Notes: generated by a model from the sequence alone, not told the origin. A DNA stretch of 64,000 nucleotides from SIG299 sp045531955 (GCA_045531955.1 JAZSFC010000041.1:1-64000), one strand, 5' to 3'. Positions 1-8,895 are shown, counted from the stretch's first letter. Program-made: numbers and translations.

Positions 1-711
1 ACCAAAAAGCTCCCGATTTACTGCGTGGATACGGAAGAGAAAAAAGTGTCACTGTCTTTTGATGCGGCGTGGGGAAACGAGGACACCCGCAACCTTCTTT
101 CCATCCTCAAAAAGCACAACGTAAAAGTGACCTTCTTTATGACCGGAGAATGGATGAACAAGTATCCGGACGACGTGAAGGCTATCCTTGCGGACGGCCA
201 CGACCTGGGCAACCACAGCGAGAACCACAAGCAGATGTCCCAGCTTTCTGCAGACCAGTGTCGCACCGAGATTCAGAAGGCGCACGACCGGATTAAGGAA
301 TTAACCGGCGTAGAAATGAATCTGTTCCGACCGCCGTACGGAGACTACAACAATACCCTTGTGGAAGTATGTAACGACATGGGGTATCATTGCGTGCAAT
401 GGGACATCGACAGTCTTGACTGGAAGGACTACGGCACCGATGCCATTGTAAAAAAAGTACTGGAGCACAAACATCTTGGCAACGGCTCCATCATCCTCAT
501 GCACAACGGTGCCAAGTACACCAAGGATGCCCTGGAGAAAATGATCATTTGCTTAAAAGAGCAAGGCTACGAGTTTGTGAAGGTTTCCGAACTGATTTAT
601 CCGGAAAATTATAAAATGGACCATGAAGGCCGTCAGTATGTAGAAGGACTTACCTGCCCGCCACAGGCAAATGTGACACCGGCACCGGTTGGTGAATTAC
701 GGGAATATTAA
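1..711 (+). CDS. Polysaccharide deacetylase (NodB domain), 5' end outside window
   Basis: This is a metal-dependent carbohydrate esterase of the NodB family, which removes acetyl groups from N-acetylated cell-wall sugars. The reading frame is open from the first base of the window, so the start lies upstream; the GTG at 25 is an internal valine in the conserved run before SFDAAWG. Visible motifs are SFDAAWG (motif 1, with AAW in place of the usual DGP, as in PdaA-like sporulation deacetylases), HSENH (metal-binding motif 2), RPPYGDYN (motif 3), DIDSLDW and ILMHNG (catalytic histidine motif). A short Pro-rich tail follows. An N-terminal signal or membrane anchor is expected but not visible. 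The family is secure; the exact substrate is not. Confidence 0.9.
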   Translation, partial: TKKLPIYCVDTEEKKVSLSFDAAWGNEDTRNLLSILKKHNVKVTFFMTGEWMNKYPDDVKAILADGHDLGNHSENHKQMSQLSADQCRTEIQKAHDRIKELTGVEMNLFRPPYGDYNNTLVEVCNDMGYHCVQWDIDSLDWKDYGTDAIVKKVLEHKHLGNGSIILMHNGAKYTKDALEKMIICLKEQGYEFVKVSELIYPENYKMDHEGRQYVEGLTCPPQANVTPAPVGELREY

Positions 712-792
712 GTACTTTACACATTCAAGTAACACTTGAGTCCGCAAAATCTCCTCATTCAATCACAAATTGATGGACTTTTCCGTCCTATC

Positions 793-801
793 TGCTACAA
801 T
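793..801 (+). promoter_or_regulatory. Extended -10 promoter element
   Basis: TGCTACAAT forms an extended -10 box upstream of the XRE gene at 907. No good -35 is present at 17 bp; TTGATG at 770-775 is 20 bp away. The transcript would begin near 808 and read through the hairpin at 857. Confidence 0.45.
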
Positions 802-856
802 GAAAACATGAAAAAGCTTTTTCCGAATTTCACACGATAAGGAGAATAAATCCTCT

Positions 857-882
857 GCCCGCATAAGCGGGCGGGCATTTTT
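857..882 (+). terminator. GC-rich hairpin with T-run, possible attenuator
   Basis: GCCCGC, a 4-nt ATAA loop and GCGGGC, followed closely by a run of five T, form a Rho-independent terminator. It could end the deacetylase transcript, but it lies downstream of the extended -10 at 793-801 and 25 bp before the next start codon, so leader attenuation of the XRE gene is also possible. Confidence 0.6.
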
Positions 883-906
883 CTTCGAAAAACAAGGAGG
901 ATTACC

Positions 907-1749
907 ATGTTTGATATGAAGCAGATTGGAAAGAAAATTACTGATTTAAGAAAAGCACATAACATGACTCAGATGGAACTGGCCGATAAGCTTGGCATCA
1001 GTTTTCAGGCTGTATCCAACTGGGAGCGCGGCAGCACCATGCCGGATATTTCAAAGTTGCCGGAGCTGGCAGAAATCTTCCACATTTCGGTAGATGAATT
1101 ACTAAACGGTAAAGCACCGTTAGTCGAAGCAGTGCTGAATGATACAATTGACGAGTATATGGAAGATGGCAACGTAACCGAACAGGAAATTGCGGATGCC
1201 CTCCCACTGCTTAAGCCGGAACAGGCGGAAGATATTTTAGAAAAAACTGATATGTCTTCTTTTACTGATCTTTCCCTCTTTCTTCCGTATATGGACGAGG
1301 AATCCATCGGAGAGCTTGCTATGGCTGCAGCTGAAAACGGTGAAGATGTTAGTGAATTTCTCCCGCATATGAATTCCGAAGACATAGGAAAGGTTGCTAT
1401 CCGTGCCATGGAAAACAGCATTCTGCTTAAAGATTGCCATGAATACATGGAAGAGGAAGATATTGGTGAGTTGGCTATGCTGGCTCTTGAAAAAGGCTTT
1501 CCCGTAGACAGATTTCTTGAGTATATGAGTGAAGAGGATGTTGGAATTCTAGCCATCCGTGCGATGAAAAACGGCACCTTGCTCAAAGGATGTTTAGACT
1601 ACATGCACGAAGAAGATGTCGGCGAACTGGCTATGCTGGCTCTCGAAAAAGGCTTTCCGGTAGACAAATTCCTCGACTATATGAACGAGGAAGATGTTAC
1701 CAAACTGGCGCTAAAAGCATTAAAGCTCAAGAAAAGACAAACTAAATAA
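907..1749 (+). CDS. XRE-family regulator with a C-terminal repeat array
   Basis: The first 65 residues are a Cro/CI-type helix-turn-helix (LADKLGISFQAVSNWERG is the recognition region), so the protein should bind DNA. From about residue 125 to the end it carries about six repeats of about 27 residues. Each has a consensus of the form YM-EEDVGELAM-AL-KG, alternating with L-DC or VD-F segments, predicted to form a helical solenoid for partner or ligand binding. AAGGAGG at 894-900 precedes the ATG. Similar XRE-repeat proteins exist in Lachnospiraceae, but I know of no assigned function. There is no membrane segment. It is followed by a strong terminator, so it is probably monocistronic. Confidence 0.8.
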   Translation: MFDMKQIGKKITDLRKAHNMTQMELADKLGISFQAVSNWERGSTMPDISKLPELAEIFHISVDELLNGKAPLVEAVLNDTIDEYMEDGNVTEQEIADALPLLKPEQAEDILEKTDMSSFTDLSLFLPYMDEESIGELAMAAAENGEDVSEFLPHMNSEDIGKVAIRAMENSILLKDCHEYMEEEDIGELAMLALEKGFPVDRFLEYMSEEDVGILAIRAMKNGTLLKGCLDYMHEEDVGELAMLALEKGFPVDKFLDYMNEEDVTKLALKALKLKKRQTK

Positions 1750-1766
1750 TTGTCCTATTACATACT

Positions 1767-1825
1767 TATTCCCCACAAACAGCGGATTGGACATCGATTC
1801 GCTGTCTGTGGGGAATACTTTTTTC
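1767..1825 (+). terminator. Rho-independent terminator
   Basis: TATTCCCCACA (1767-1777) pairs perfectly with TGTGGGGAATA (1807-1817), with inner pairing of ACAGCG and CGCTGT. A T-run begins at 1819. It ends the XRE-repeat gene. Confidence 0.85.
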
Positions 1826-1826
1826 T

Positions 1827-1854
1827 TTGCTTCTGCTATGCTTTATGGTAGAAT
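1827..1854 (+). promoter_or_regulatory. Promoter candidate for the XRE-CotH pair
   Basis: TTGCTT (1827-1832), a 16-bp spacer and TAGAAT (1849-1854) lie 24 bp before the start of the next gene and just after the terminator. The -35 is imperfect. Confidence 0.5.
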
Positions 1855-1877
1855 AAAACCAAAGAGAGGTAAACTTT

Positions 1878-2381
1878 ATGGACACAATCAAAATCGGAAA
1901 CTTTTTAGCAGAACTTAGAAAAGAGCAGGGACTTACCCAGGAAACACTCGGCGAGAAATTAGGCGTTACCAACAAAACCGTCTCCCGCTGGGAAAACGGC
2001 AACTATCTCCCGCCGGTGGAAATGCTGCAGGAACTAAGCAAGCTGTATTCTGTCAACATTAATGAAATTCTTTGCGGGGAACGTATTGCCGAAGAAAATT
2101 ACCAGGCCAAAGCAGAAGAAACCATCGCAGGCATTTTATCCGGCAGTTCTTTTTCTTTCAAAGAACGTTCTGAGTTTTGGAAGCGTAAATGGCAAAAGGA
2201 CCATCTGGTTGCCAATGTGGCACTGGCTGTCATCCTGCTTATTATGTTGTTGGCAGGCATTCTGCTTGCTAAACCATTGGTAGCCGGTCTTGCTCCTATT
2301 TTGGCTGTAGTGGTGTACATGGTCCGCCGCAACAATATGATGATTTATGTAGAAAATAATCTGTATGGTCCTGCAAAATAA
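1878..2381 (+). CDS. XRE-family regulator with membrane anchor
   Basis: Residues 1-65 are a helix-turn-helix with the signature LGEKLGVTNKTVSRWENG. After a linker rich in Glu and Lys, residues about 113-150 hold two adjacent hydrophobic helices (VALAVILLIMLLAGILLA and LVAGLAPILAVVVYMV) and then a short polar tail. This is a common Clostridia architecture, a DNA-binding domain tethered to the membrane, presumably responding to envelope state. AGAGAGG lies before the ATG. The CotH-domain lipoprotein starts 38 bp downstream with no terminator between them, which suggests co-transcription. Its targets are unknown. Confidence 0.8.
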   Translation: MDTIKIGNFLAELRKEQGLTQETLGEKLGVTNKTVSRWENGNYLPPVEMLQELSKLYSVNINEILCGERIAEENYQAKAEETIAGILSGSSFSFKERSEFWKRKWQKDHLVANVALAVILLIMLLAGILLAKPLVAGLAPILAVVVYMVRRNNMMIYVENNLYGPAK

Positions 2382-2419
2382 GAACCTTATTTGCAACCCC
2401 AGTCCCGGAGGATATCCCT

Positions 2420-4651
2420 ATGATAAAACGAAGCATCCTGCTTTCTGTTACCATTCCGCTGTTACTGCTTTTAACCGCATGCAGCCAAACGCCTTCTGCC
2501 GATAGTGTACCAACCATAACTCCGGAAGAAGTTACACCTACCGCAGTAGCTACAGAGATTCCTACAATTAACCCGCCGGAGAAAGATTCTCCAAATACCG
2601 TACATCTCCCTGTCTTTTCTAAAGAAGGGGGCTTTTACAATACCTATTTTTCACTTACCTTATCTTCCGAGGATGGCACGCAAATTTATTATACCACCGA
2701 CGGTACCGACCCACGCACTTCCAGAACTGCCCGGCTTTATAAGCGTGAGTTGGAGATTTATAACAACACCGATGAATCAAATATGTACAGTGAAATCACC
2801 GATATTTCCCTGAACAAATACTATCCGCCAAAACATAATCTGGATAAAGGTATGCACGTACGGGCTGTTGTAAAAAGTGCAGACGGAAGCTTCGGTCCCG
2901 TTATTACCAACAGCTACTTTGTCGAAAAAAACGCCGCTTATTATACCAACTTGCGGGTTATTTCCATGGTAACAGACAGGAACTATCTTTTTCATAAAGA
3001 TACCGGAGCGTACATGGTGGGTTCCCGTTACTACGAATGGAAAAAAAGCAGCGACTATGTAAAGTACGACCCTAGTGACGTCCAAAACAAAACCAATTAT
3101 AACTTTGATGGCAAAGAAAGCGAGTTTCCGGTAAACATCCAAATATTCGAAAACGGAAAAGCCGTTTATACCGCAGATGTAGGTGCCCGCATTTCAGGTA
3201 ACTGGTCCCGTTCCGCTTTCCAAAAAAGCTTCCGTTTCTATGCCCGAAAAGAATACGGAGATTCCAAGCTAAGATATCCCTTCTTTGAAGAATTGACCGA
3301 TATCAACGGGAAAGAAATCGAGAAATTTGATAAAGTAACTTTGCGAAACGGCGGAAACGACCACATTCTTCATTTCCGGGATGCCTTCATCCAGGAACTC
3401 GCTAAAGATACCGATATAGATATCATGGCTTCCGAGCCCTACGTTTTATTTATCAACGGGGAATTTTGGGGATTTTATCTGCTTCGTGAAAAACCGGAGG
3501 ATTACTATATCCAATCCCATTACGGAATTGATGAAAACCATGTTACCGTTATTAAAAATGGCGGTTTGGATTCCGGTACGGAAGAAGCGCTGGAAGAATA
3601 TCGTGACTTTTGCGACTGGGCATCCACCGCAGACATGACCAACGCGGCAAACTACCAGAGATTCTGTGAGAAGATGGATGTACAGAGTTTTATGGATTAT
3701 ATTGCCATAGAAACCTATGTTAACAATACCGACTGGGCATTTAACTATCTAAACAACTGGATGGTATGGCGTTCTGAAATTATCGATCCACAGTTGAATC
3801 GGGCTGACCAAAAATGGCGGTTTATTCTTTATGACTTGGATATTTCTTCCGGACTATACGGAAGTCACGATACCGCGGCCTCCTATGACTCTCTAAGCCG
3901 AATCAATGCACCGTGGAACGACTTTAATTTTCCTGCCATGCTACAAAATCTTTGTAAAAACAAGGAGTTTTTAGAAGCATTCTATAACAACTACCTCTCT
4001 GTCATTGACAACTGCTTTGCTATAGAAAAAGTGGAACACTTGCTAAAAGAGTACACCGCTGCTTATAAATCAGCCACGCAGGACACGCACCGCCGATTCG
4101 GGAACAGCTGGGCAGCAGACAGCTATGATTACGAAGCTGCAGACCTCCTGAATTTCTTTAAAAACCGTCCGAAATATGCAAAGCTGTATTTGGATTTGTT
4201 CTGCGGAAAAGGAATCACCGATACTACTGCTCTTTCCGATACCATAGCCCTCCCTCCTTCTTCCTGGTGGTATTGGGGCGGGGCCGACTATCGGACAGAT
4301 GCCGTAAATGAAATATTCTATGTCCATGTGCCAAAAATTATAGACAATTCCTGGGAAGCTCAGGCAGGTGCCTCCAATCTGACTTTAGAAGAAGGCAGTA
4401 TGTACTACATCTCCTTTGATGCCTCCTGCAACGGTACCGGAAATTTGGAGTTATTTGTCAACCGTAATGATAATGGTGATTACCCGACGGTGCAGATTAG
4501 AGAATTTGATCTTTCAAGAACTTTAACACGGTATGAATGTATCTTCCTAATGACCAAAGAAACCCATGATGACTGGAGTTTATGCTTTAACTTCGGCAAA
4601 GGCAAAGGTGACTTTGTAATAAAAAATATTTCCATCAGTAAATTGAAATAA
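2420..4651 (+). CDS. CotH kinase-domain lipoprotein
   Basis: The N-terminus has a lipoprotein signal with lipobox LTAC (Cys at residue 21), so the protein should be anchored outside the membrane. Residues about 50-170 resemble a chitobiase/hexosaminidase C-terminal type beta domain (YYTTDGTDPRTS). Residues about 175-590 are a CotH domain, related to the spore-coat CotH protein kinases. Visible CotH features include GARISGNWSR, KSFRFYARKEYG, LRNGGND, FRDAF, GEFWGFYLLREKPE, YVNNTDW and WRFILYDLD. The last 110 residues look like a carbohydrate-binding jelly roll. CGGAGGA precedes the ATG. Surface CotH proteins of this type occur in gut clostridia, sometimes with cellulosomes; kinase activity here is inferred, not shown. 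Confidence 0.85.
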   Translation: MIKRSILLSVTIPLLLLLTACSQTPSADSVPTITPEEVTPTAVATEIPTINPPEKDSPNTVHLPVFSKEGGFYNTYFSLTLSSEDGTQIYYTTDGTDPRTSRTARLYKRELEIYNNTDESNMYSEITDISLNKYYPPKHNLDKGMHVRAVVKSADGSFGPVITNSYFVEKNAAYYTNLRVISMVTDRNYLFHKDTGAYMVGSRYYEWKKSSDYVKYDPSDVQNKTNYNFDGKESEFPVNIQIFENGKAVYTADVGARISGNWSRSAFQKSFRFYARKEYGDSKLRYPFFEELTDINGKEIEKFDKVTLRNGGNDHILHFRDAFIQELAKDTDIDIMASEPYVLFINGEFWGFYLLREKPEDYYIQSHYGIDENHVTVIKNGGLDSGTEEALEEYRDFCDWASTADMTNAANYQRFCEKMDVQSFMDYIAIETYVNNTDWAFNYLNNWMVWRSEIIDPQLNRADQKWRFILYDLDISSGLYGSHDTAASYDSLSRINAPWNDFNFPAMLQNLCKNKEFLEAFYNNYLSVIDNCFAIEKVEHLLKEYTAAYKSATQDTHRRFGNSWAADSYDYEAADLLNFFKNRPKYAKLYLDLFCGKGITDTTALSDTIALPPSSWWYWGGADYRTDAVNEIFYVHVPKIIDNSWEAQAGASNLTLEEGSMYYISFDASCNGTGNLELFVNRNDNGDYPTVQIREFDLSRTLTRYECIFLMTKETHDDWSLCFNFGKGKGDFVIKNISISKLK

Positions 4652-4659
4652 GCAAAACA

Positions 4660-4706
4660 ACACCCCAAAGAGTATGGCACTGTGCCATTTCTTTGGGGTG
4701 TACTTT
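4660..4706. terminator. Bidirectional terminator
   Basis: ACACCCCAAAGA (4660-4671) and TCTTTGGGGTGT (4690-4701) form a perfect stem, with GGCAC/GTGCC pairing inside. T-rich sequence follows on both strands. It separates the convergent CotH-domain gene and galM. Confidence 0.85.
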
Positions 4707-4725
4707 TTGTGTGTTATATTACAAA

Positions 4726-5793
4726 TTACTTATCCACACTGAACTTATAAACTGTCATAGTGGAGTACTCTTCGTATGCCTTAACAATGGAGCTCTTGAA
4801 GAATTCCTTTTCGTTACATGCATCCGGGAAAAGCTGGGTTTCGAAGCATACGCCTTCTCTCTTTGTATAAACCTTGCCGCCCTTACCGGTAGCCTTACCA
4901 TCGATAAAGTTACCTGCGTACAGCTGCATACCAGGAAGATCAGTGAACACTTCCATACGTCTGCCGGACTTTGGATCATACAGGCTTGCTACGTATTCTA
5001 CATCCTCACCGGAATTGTTCAGTACATAGTTGTGGTCGTAACCGCCGGCCTGGGTAAGTGGCAGATAATCGTCATCAATTCTATCACCCAATGCCTGCTC
5101 GGTACGGAAATCCATCGGAGTTCCTTCTACCGGACGAAGCTCACCGGATGGAATTAAGTTATCATCGGTTGGTGTGAAGTAATCCGCATCGATGAATACC
5201 TTGTGGTCTAAAATTGTACCGGAATCGTGACCTCCTAAGTTGAAGAAGGTATGATTGGTTAAGTTCACTACGGTATCCTTATCGGAAACACCAAGATACT
5301 CAATCGCCAGTTCATTTTCTTCTGTTAATGTATAGGTCACGGTAATATCTAAATTACCAGGGAAGCCCTGCTCCATATCAGGACTAAGACGGGACATTTC
5401 TACGGAAACCTCACCCTCTACATCTTCGAAACATTCAGTTTCATAGAAGAAGTTGTTGTAGCCCTTGAAACCACCGTGGAGGTTGTTAGGACCGTCGTTC
5501 TTATCTAATTCATACTTAACGCCGTTAATAGTGAAAGAGGCATTACCGATACGGTTGCCGTTTCTTCCGATGAATGCGCCGTAATATGTGCCGTTTTCAT
5601 CATAACCCTTAACATCATCATAACCTAAGGATACGTCAGCCATGTTGCCGTCGCGGTCCGGAACAATGATATGTACAATAGTTGCGCCGTAGTCAGTTAC
5701 GGAAACCTTCATACCATTGGAATTTTCCATGGTGTAAAGGGTTGCTTTTTCGCCATTCTTGGTAGTGCCAAAGCTTGTCTTTGTAATTTTCAT
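4726..5793 (-). CDS. galM: Galactose mutarotase (aldose 1-epimerase)
   Basis: The enzyme interconverts alpha and beta anomers of galactose and related aldoses in the cytoplasm, feeding the Leloir pathway. The 355-residue length is normal for the family. Family motifs are visible: YGATIVHIIVPDRDG, GRNGNRI, NNLHGG, the catalytic histidine in NLTNHTFFNL, GGYDHNYVL with the substrate-binding Asp, and the catalytic Glu in CFETQ near the C-terminus. A purine-rich GGAAGGCAGGAG lies upstream of the ATG. It stands alone between terminators, with its own promoter at 5833-5861. Confidence 0.95.
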   Translation of the reverse strand: MKITKTSFGTTKNGEKATLYTMENSNGMKVSVTDYGATIVHIIVPDRDGNMADVSLGYDDVKGYDENGTYYGAFIGRNGNRIGNASFTINGVKYELDKNDGPNNLHGGFKGYNNFFYETECFEDVEGEVSVEMSRLSPDMEQGFPGNLDITVTYTLTEENELAIEYLGVSDKDTVVNLTNHTFFNLGGHDSGTILDHKVFIDADYFTPTDDNLIPSGELRPVEGTPMDFRTEQALGDRIDDDYLPLTQAGGYDHNYVLNNSGEDVEYVASLYDPKSGRRMEVFTDLPGMQLYAGNFIDGKATGKGGKVYTKREGVCFETQLFPDACNEKEFFKSSIVKAYEEYSTMTVYKFSVDK

Positions 5794-5832
5794 AAGTTAA
5801 CTCCTGCCTTCCCATAGGATTTATTTTTTTCT

Positions 5833-5861
5833 ATTGTACACGATTTTCCCACTATAATCAA
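5833..5861 (-). promoter_or_regulatory. Promoter of galM
   Basis: On the minus strand TTGATT (5856-5861), a 17-bp spacer and TACAAT (5833-5838) form a near-consensus vegetative promoter about 40 bp before the galM start. Confidence 0.7.
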
Positions 5862-5885
5862 TGTATATTTTGCTATTCAATGTGC

Positions 5886-5927
5886 AAAAAAATGCCGCAC
5901 CAACTAATGTTAGTGCGGCAGATTTTT
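5886..5927. terminator. Bidirectional terminator after the cold-shock gene
   Basis: TGCCGCAC (5893-5900) pairs with GTGCGGCA (5913-5920). Runs of A before and T after make it functional in both directions. On the minus strand it ends the cold-shock transcript before the galM promoter. Confidence 0.85.
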
Positions 5928-6042
5928 TGTTGCTCAATTCCGTATAACAATATAACTTATTTCTTTAAAGATTTTGTAACAACGCAGAGTTTCTGCGCAT
6001 CAAATTTCTATATAGAAAAAGGTACACTGAACACTTTGTTGA

Positions 6043-6243
6043 TTAGCACTTTGTTACGTTTGTTGCCTGAGGTCCCTTAGCACCTTCAACGATTTCGAAT
6101 TCTACTTCCTGACCTTCTTCTAAGGACTTGAAGCCTTCCATGTTAAGACCGGAATAGTGTACGAATACATCGTTGCCAGCTTCGTCACAAATGAAACCGA
6201 AGCCCTTCTGGTTATTGAACCACTTAACTGTACCCTTATGCAT
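6043..6243 (-). CDS. Cold-shock protein (CspA/CspB family)
   Basis: A 66-residue single OB-fold RNA chaperone. Both RNP motifs are seen (KGFGFI and VFVHYSGL), with the N-terminal start MHKGTVKWFN typical of the family. The ATG at 6243 was chosen because GGAGGA lies 7 bp upstream (6251-6256); a longer in-frame reading from 6288 begins before this site and adds unrelated sequence. The basic MHKG start and the GPQATNV C-terminus match clostridial Csp proteins. The 5' leader contains a perfect inverted repeat (see 6275-6324). Confidence 0.95.
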   Translation of the reverse strand: MHKGTVKWFNNQKGFGFICDEAGNDVFVHYSGLNMEGFKSLEEGQEVEFEIVEGAKGPQATNVTKC

Positions 6244-6274
6244 GTGTATTTCCTCCGAAATAAAATATAAATTT

Positions 6275-6324
6275 AGTGTGAACCACACTAGTCATATGAT
6301 ACCATTTTTCGCACAAATAGTCAA
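6275..6324 (-). promoter_or_regulatory. Promoter and inverted repeat of the cold-shock gene
   Basis: TTGACT (6319-6324), a 17-bp spacer and TATCAT (6296-6301) on the minus strand form the promoter. At the predicted transcript start lies AGTGTG-GTT-CACACT (6275-6289 on the window). It is a possible operator or the first hairpin of a cold-responsive leader. Confidence 0.6.
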
Positions 6325-6349
6325 ACTAATTTTATAATTATTTAAGAAA

Positions 6350-6380
6350 TCCGGCAGAAAATTTTGAGTTTTCTGCCGGA
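6350..6380 (-). terminator. Terminator of aspS
   Basis: TCCGGCAGAAAA (6350-6361) and TTTTCTGCCGGA (6369-6380) form a 12-bp perfect stem directly after the aspS stop codon. T-rich DNA follows on the minus strand. Confidence 0.8.
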
Positions 6381-6390
6381 CACTGTTCTT

Positions 6391-8178
6391 TTATTCTTCA
6401 GTTTTTACTAAATCAATGTATAATTCATCTAACTGCTTCTTATCAACCACATTTGGCGCATCTGTCATAAGGCAGGAAGCATCCTTTACCTTAGGGAATG
6501 CAATTACTTCACGGATGCTGTCGCACTTTGCCATAAGCATAATAAGGCGGTCCAGACCATATGCCAGGCCTGCATGAGGCGGAACACCATACTTAAATGC
6601 ATTTAAGAGGAAGCCAAAACGCTCGTACGCATCTTCCTTGGAGAAACCGAGTACGGAGAACATCTTTTCCTGAACATCACTCTGGAAAATACGCACAGAA
6701 CCGCCGCCCACTTCACAACCGTTTAATACGATATCGTAAGCCTTGGCACGAACCTTACCAGGATCGGTATCAAGAAGCGGTAAATCTTCATCCATAGGCA
6801 TAGTGAACGGATGATGCATTGCCACATAACGGTTTTCTTCTTCAGAGTACTCAAGAAGTGGGAACTCAGTTACCCACAAGAAGTTGTACTGGCCCTTATC
6901 AAGAATATCAAGATTTCTTGCAATTTCAAGACGTAAATTACCAAGTACATCCCAAACCACTTTATTCTTGTCTGCCGCGAAGAATAATAAGTCACCAGGC
7001 TTACCGTTCATTTCTGCAACCAGAGCCTTTAACTCATCCTCTGTCATGAACTTTGCGAAGGAAGACTTGTAGTTTCCTTCTTCATCAATTGCAAGGTACG
7101 CAAGACCCTTTGCTCCGTAGGTCTTTGCAAAATCTACCAAAGCATCAATCTTCTTTCTTGGCATCGTTGCCTGACCTTCCGCATTGATACCGCGGACGGA
7201 ACCGCCGTTTGCCAGAGCGCCGGTAAATACAGCAAAGCCGCAGTCCTTAACAATGTCGGAAACATCCTTAAGTTCCATACCGAAACGGGTATCCGGCTTA
7301 TCGGAACCGTAACGGTCCATAGCATCCTGCCAGGTCATTCTCGGAATCGGAAGTTTTACTTCCACACCGATTTCCGCAAACATTCTCTGAAGTAATCTTT
7401 CATTTACGGAAATAACATCATCTACGTCAACGAAGGATAATTCCATATCAATCTGAGTAAATTCCGGCTGTCTGTCGGCACGAAGGTCTTCATCACGGAA
7501 ACACTTAACAATCTGGAAATAACGGTCGTAACCGGAGCACATCAATAACTGCTTGAACAACTGCGGAGACTGTGGCAGTGCATAGAAAGTACCCGGATGA
7601 ACACGGCTCGGTACAAGGTAATCTCTTGCGCCTTCCGGTGTACTCTTGGTAAGCATTGGGGTTTCGATTTCTAAAAAGCCCTCATCTGCCAGGAACTGTC
7701 TTGCAGCAGTTGCCACCTTACTTCTGAGGATTAAGTTTCTCTGTAAATCAGGACGACGAAGGTCAAGATAACGGTACTTTAATCTTAATTCGTCCTTTGT
7801 CTTGGAATCCTCTTCAATTGGGAACGGAGGAACCTCTGCCTCGGAAAGTACGCGAAGCTCCTTCGCACGGATTTCGATGTCACCGGTAACAAGATTTTCA
7901 TTTACTGCACCGGAGCGCTTGGTAACTTCACCCACTACGGCAATAACAAACTCGCTACGAAGCTTTTCGCCCTTAGCAAAGTTTTCTGCGCCGCAATCGG
8001 ACTCTTCTAAAATCACCTGTAAAATACCGGAACGGTCACGTAAATCTACGAAAATAATGCCGCCCTTATTTCTGCTTTTCTGTACCCATCCCATGACGGT
8101 GACGGTTTCACCGATGTTCTTGTTAGAAACCTCGGTACATCTGTGGGTTCTCTTTAAACCCTTCATGGATTCTGCCAT
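6391..8178 (-). CDS. aspS: Aspartyl-tRNA synthetase
   Basis: Class II aminoacyl-tRNA synthetase charging tRNA-Asp (possibly also tRNA-Asn). The order is an N-terminal OB anticodon-binding domain (GWVQKSRNKGGIIFVDLRDRSG), the class II catalytic core with FRDEDLRADRQPEFTQID, the bacterial GAD insertion, and motif 3 (HAGLAYGLDRL). The ATG at 8178 is preferred over the upstream ATG at 8199 because AGAGG lies 5 bp before it and the first has no ribosome site. At about 595 residues it has normal bacterial length. It follows the HD-GYP gene by 66 bp on the same strand, so the two may be co-transcribed. Confidence 0.97.
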   Translation of the reverse strand: MAESMKGLKRTHRCTEVSNKNIGETVTVMGWVQKSRNKGGIIFVDLRDRSGILQVILEESDCGAENFAKGEKLRSEFVIAVVGEVTKRSGAVNENLVTGDIEIRAKELRVLSEAEVPPFPIEEDSKTKDELRLKYRYLDLRRPDLQRNLILRSKVATAARQFLADEGFLEIETPMLTKSTPEGARDYLVPSRVHPGTFYALPQSPQLFKQLLMCSGYDRYFQIVKCFRDEDLRADRQPEFTQIDMELSFVDVDDVISVNERLLQRMFAEIGVEVKLPIPRMTWQDAMDRYGSDKPDTRFGMELKDVSDIVKDCGFAVFTGALANGGSVRGINAEGQATMPRKKIDALVDFAKTYGAKGLAYLAIDEEGNYKSSFAKFMTEDELKALVAEMNGKPGDLLFFAADKNKVVWDVLGNLRLEIARNLDILDKGQYNFLWVTEFPLLEYSEEENRYVAMHHPFTMPMDEDLPLLDTDPGKVRAKAYDIVLNGCEVGGGSVRIFQSDVQEKMFSVLGFSKEDAYERFGFLLNAFKYGVPPHAGLAYGLDRLIMLMAKCDSIREVIAFPKVKDASCLMTDAPNVVDKKQLDELYIDLVKTEE

Positions 8179-8244
8179 AACTTCCTCTTTCCCGGCCATA
8201 TGCCGTATATATTTCTTTTATTTTAATTTTAATAATTAACTGTT

Positions 8245-8895
8245 TTATACTGCTCCCAGACGTTTCCGCTCATTCATTTCATTTGCAAACTGCGTTATCT
8301 GTTCAATTCCTTCCGAATGAAATACTTTCATAAAATCCAAAAAAATCTTCATATCAAAGGATTTGTTATCTTCTATCATCAATTCCATAGCGGTTTCCAC
8401 ATCAAATGCTTTACGGTACGGTCTGTCGGAAATCAACGCCGCAAACACGTCGCACACGCGCAAAATGCGCGCCTCCAACGGAATTTTTTCCGCCGATAAA
8501 TTTCCCGGATATCCACTACCGTCATAGTTTTCATGATGATGATGCACCGCATTGCAGATTTCCGGAGTAAATCCGCATTCCTCCAACATGTCCGCACCCA
8601 CTTTGGCATGCATTCTCATGTATTTGGTTTCTTCAATCTGCAAAGCATTTTTATCACGACCGTACAGATTATCACTTAACCTTAGTTTGCCGATGTCATG
8701 CAGATAAGCAGCCATTACTACCTGATGTTGAAAATCCAGGGGAAGTTCCATCTGAGTACACAGCAACCTTACCAAAGCTGCTACCAGCTCCGCATGGTCT
8801 ATATTATCATATAAATCTTCTTCCAGCACTTCTGCCATATTCAAACGCTGCAAAATACTTTTTATTAAGTCCTCTGCACTTTTATTACGTTCCAT
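8245..8895 (-). CDS. HD-GYP domain phosphohydrolase
   Basis: The 216-residue protein is almost entirely an HD-GYP domain, the fold of cyclic di-GMP phosphodiesterases. It shows HDIGK (residues about 66-70), HHHENYDGSGYPG (the signature HHExxDGxGYP) and ARILRVCDVFAAL. The variable DRPYRKA motif, close to the family DRPYRxA, is intact, so catalysis is plausible. There is no receiver or sensor domain. The start codon overlaps the stop of the hemZ-like gene (TGATGG-type overlap), so the two were translationally coupled before the integration. The signal and substrate are inferred only from the family. Confidence 0.85.
   Translation of the reverse strand: MERNKSAEDLIKSILQRLNMAEVLEEDLYDNIDHAELVAALVRLLCTQMELPLDFQHQVVMAAYLHDIGKLRLSDNLYGRDKNALQIEETKYMRMHAKVGADMLEECGFTPEICNAVHHHHENYDGSGYPGNLSAEKIPLEARILRVCDVFAALISDRPYRKAFDVETAMELMIEDNKSFDMKIFLDFMKVFHSEGIEQITQFANEMNERKRLGAV

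Noticed and set aside
18..504. Leftward frames over the deacetylase gene
   Set aside because: They are antisense shadows; the rightward frame has all NodB motifs.
8179..8244. T-box leader before aspS
   Set aside because: The gap to the HD-GYP gene is only 66 bp and shows no T-box sequence or terminator hairpin.
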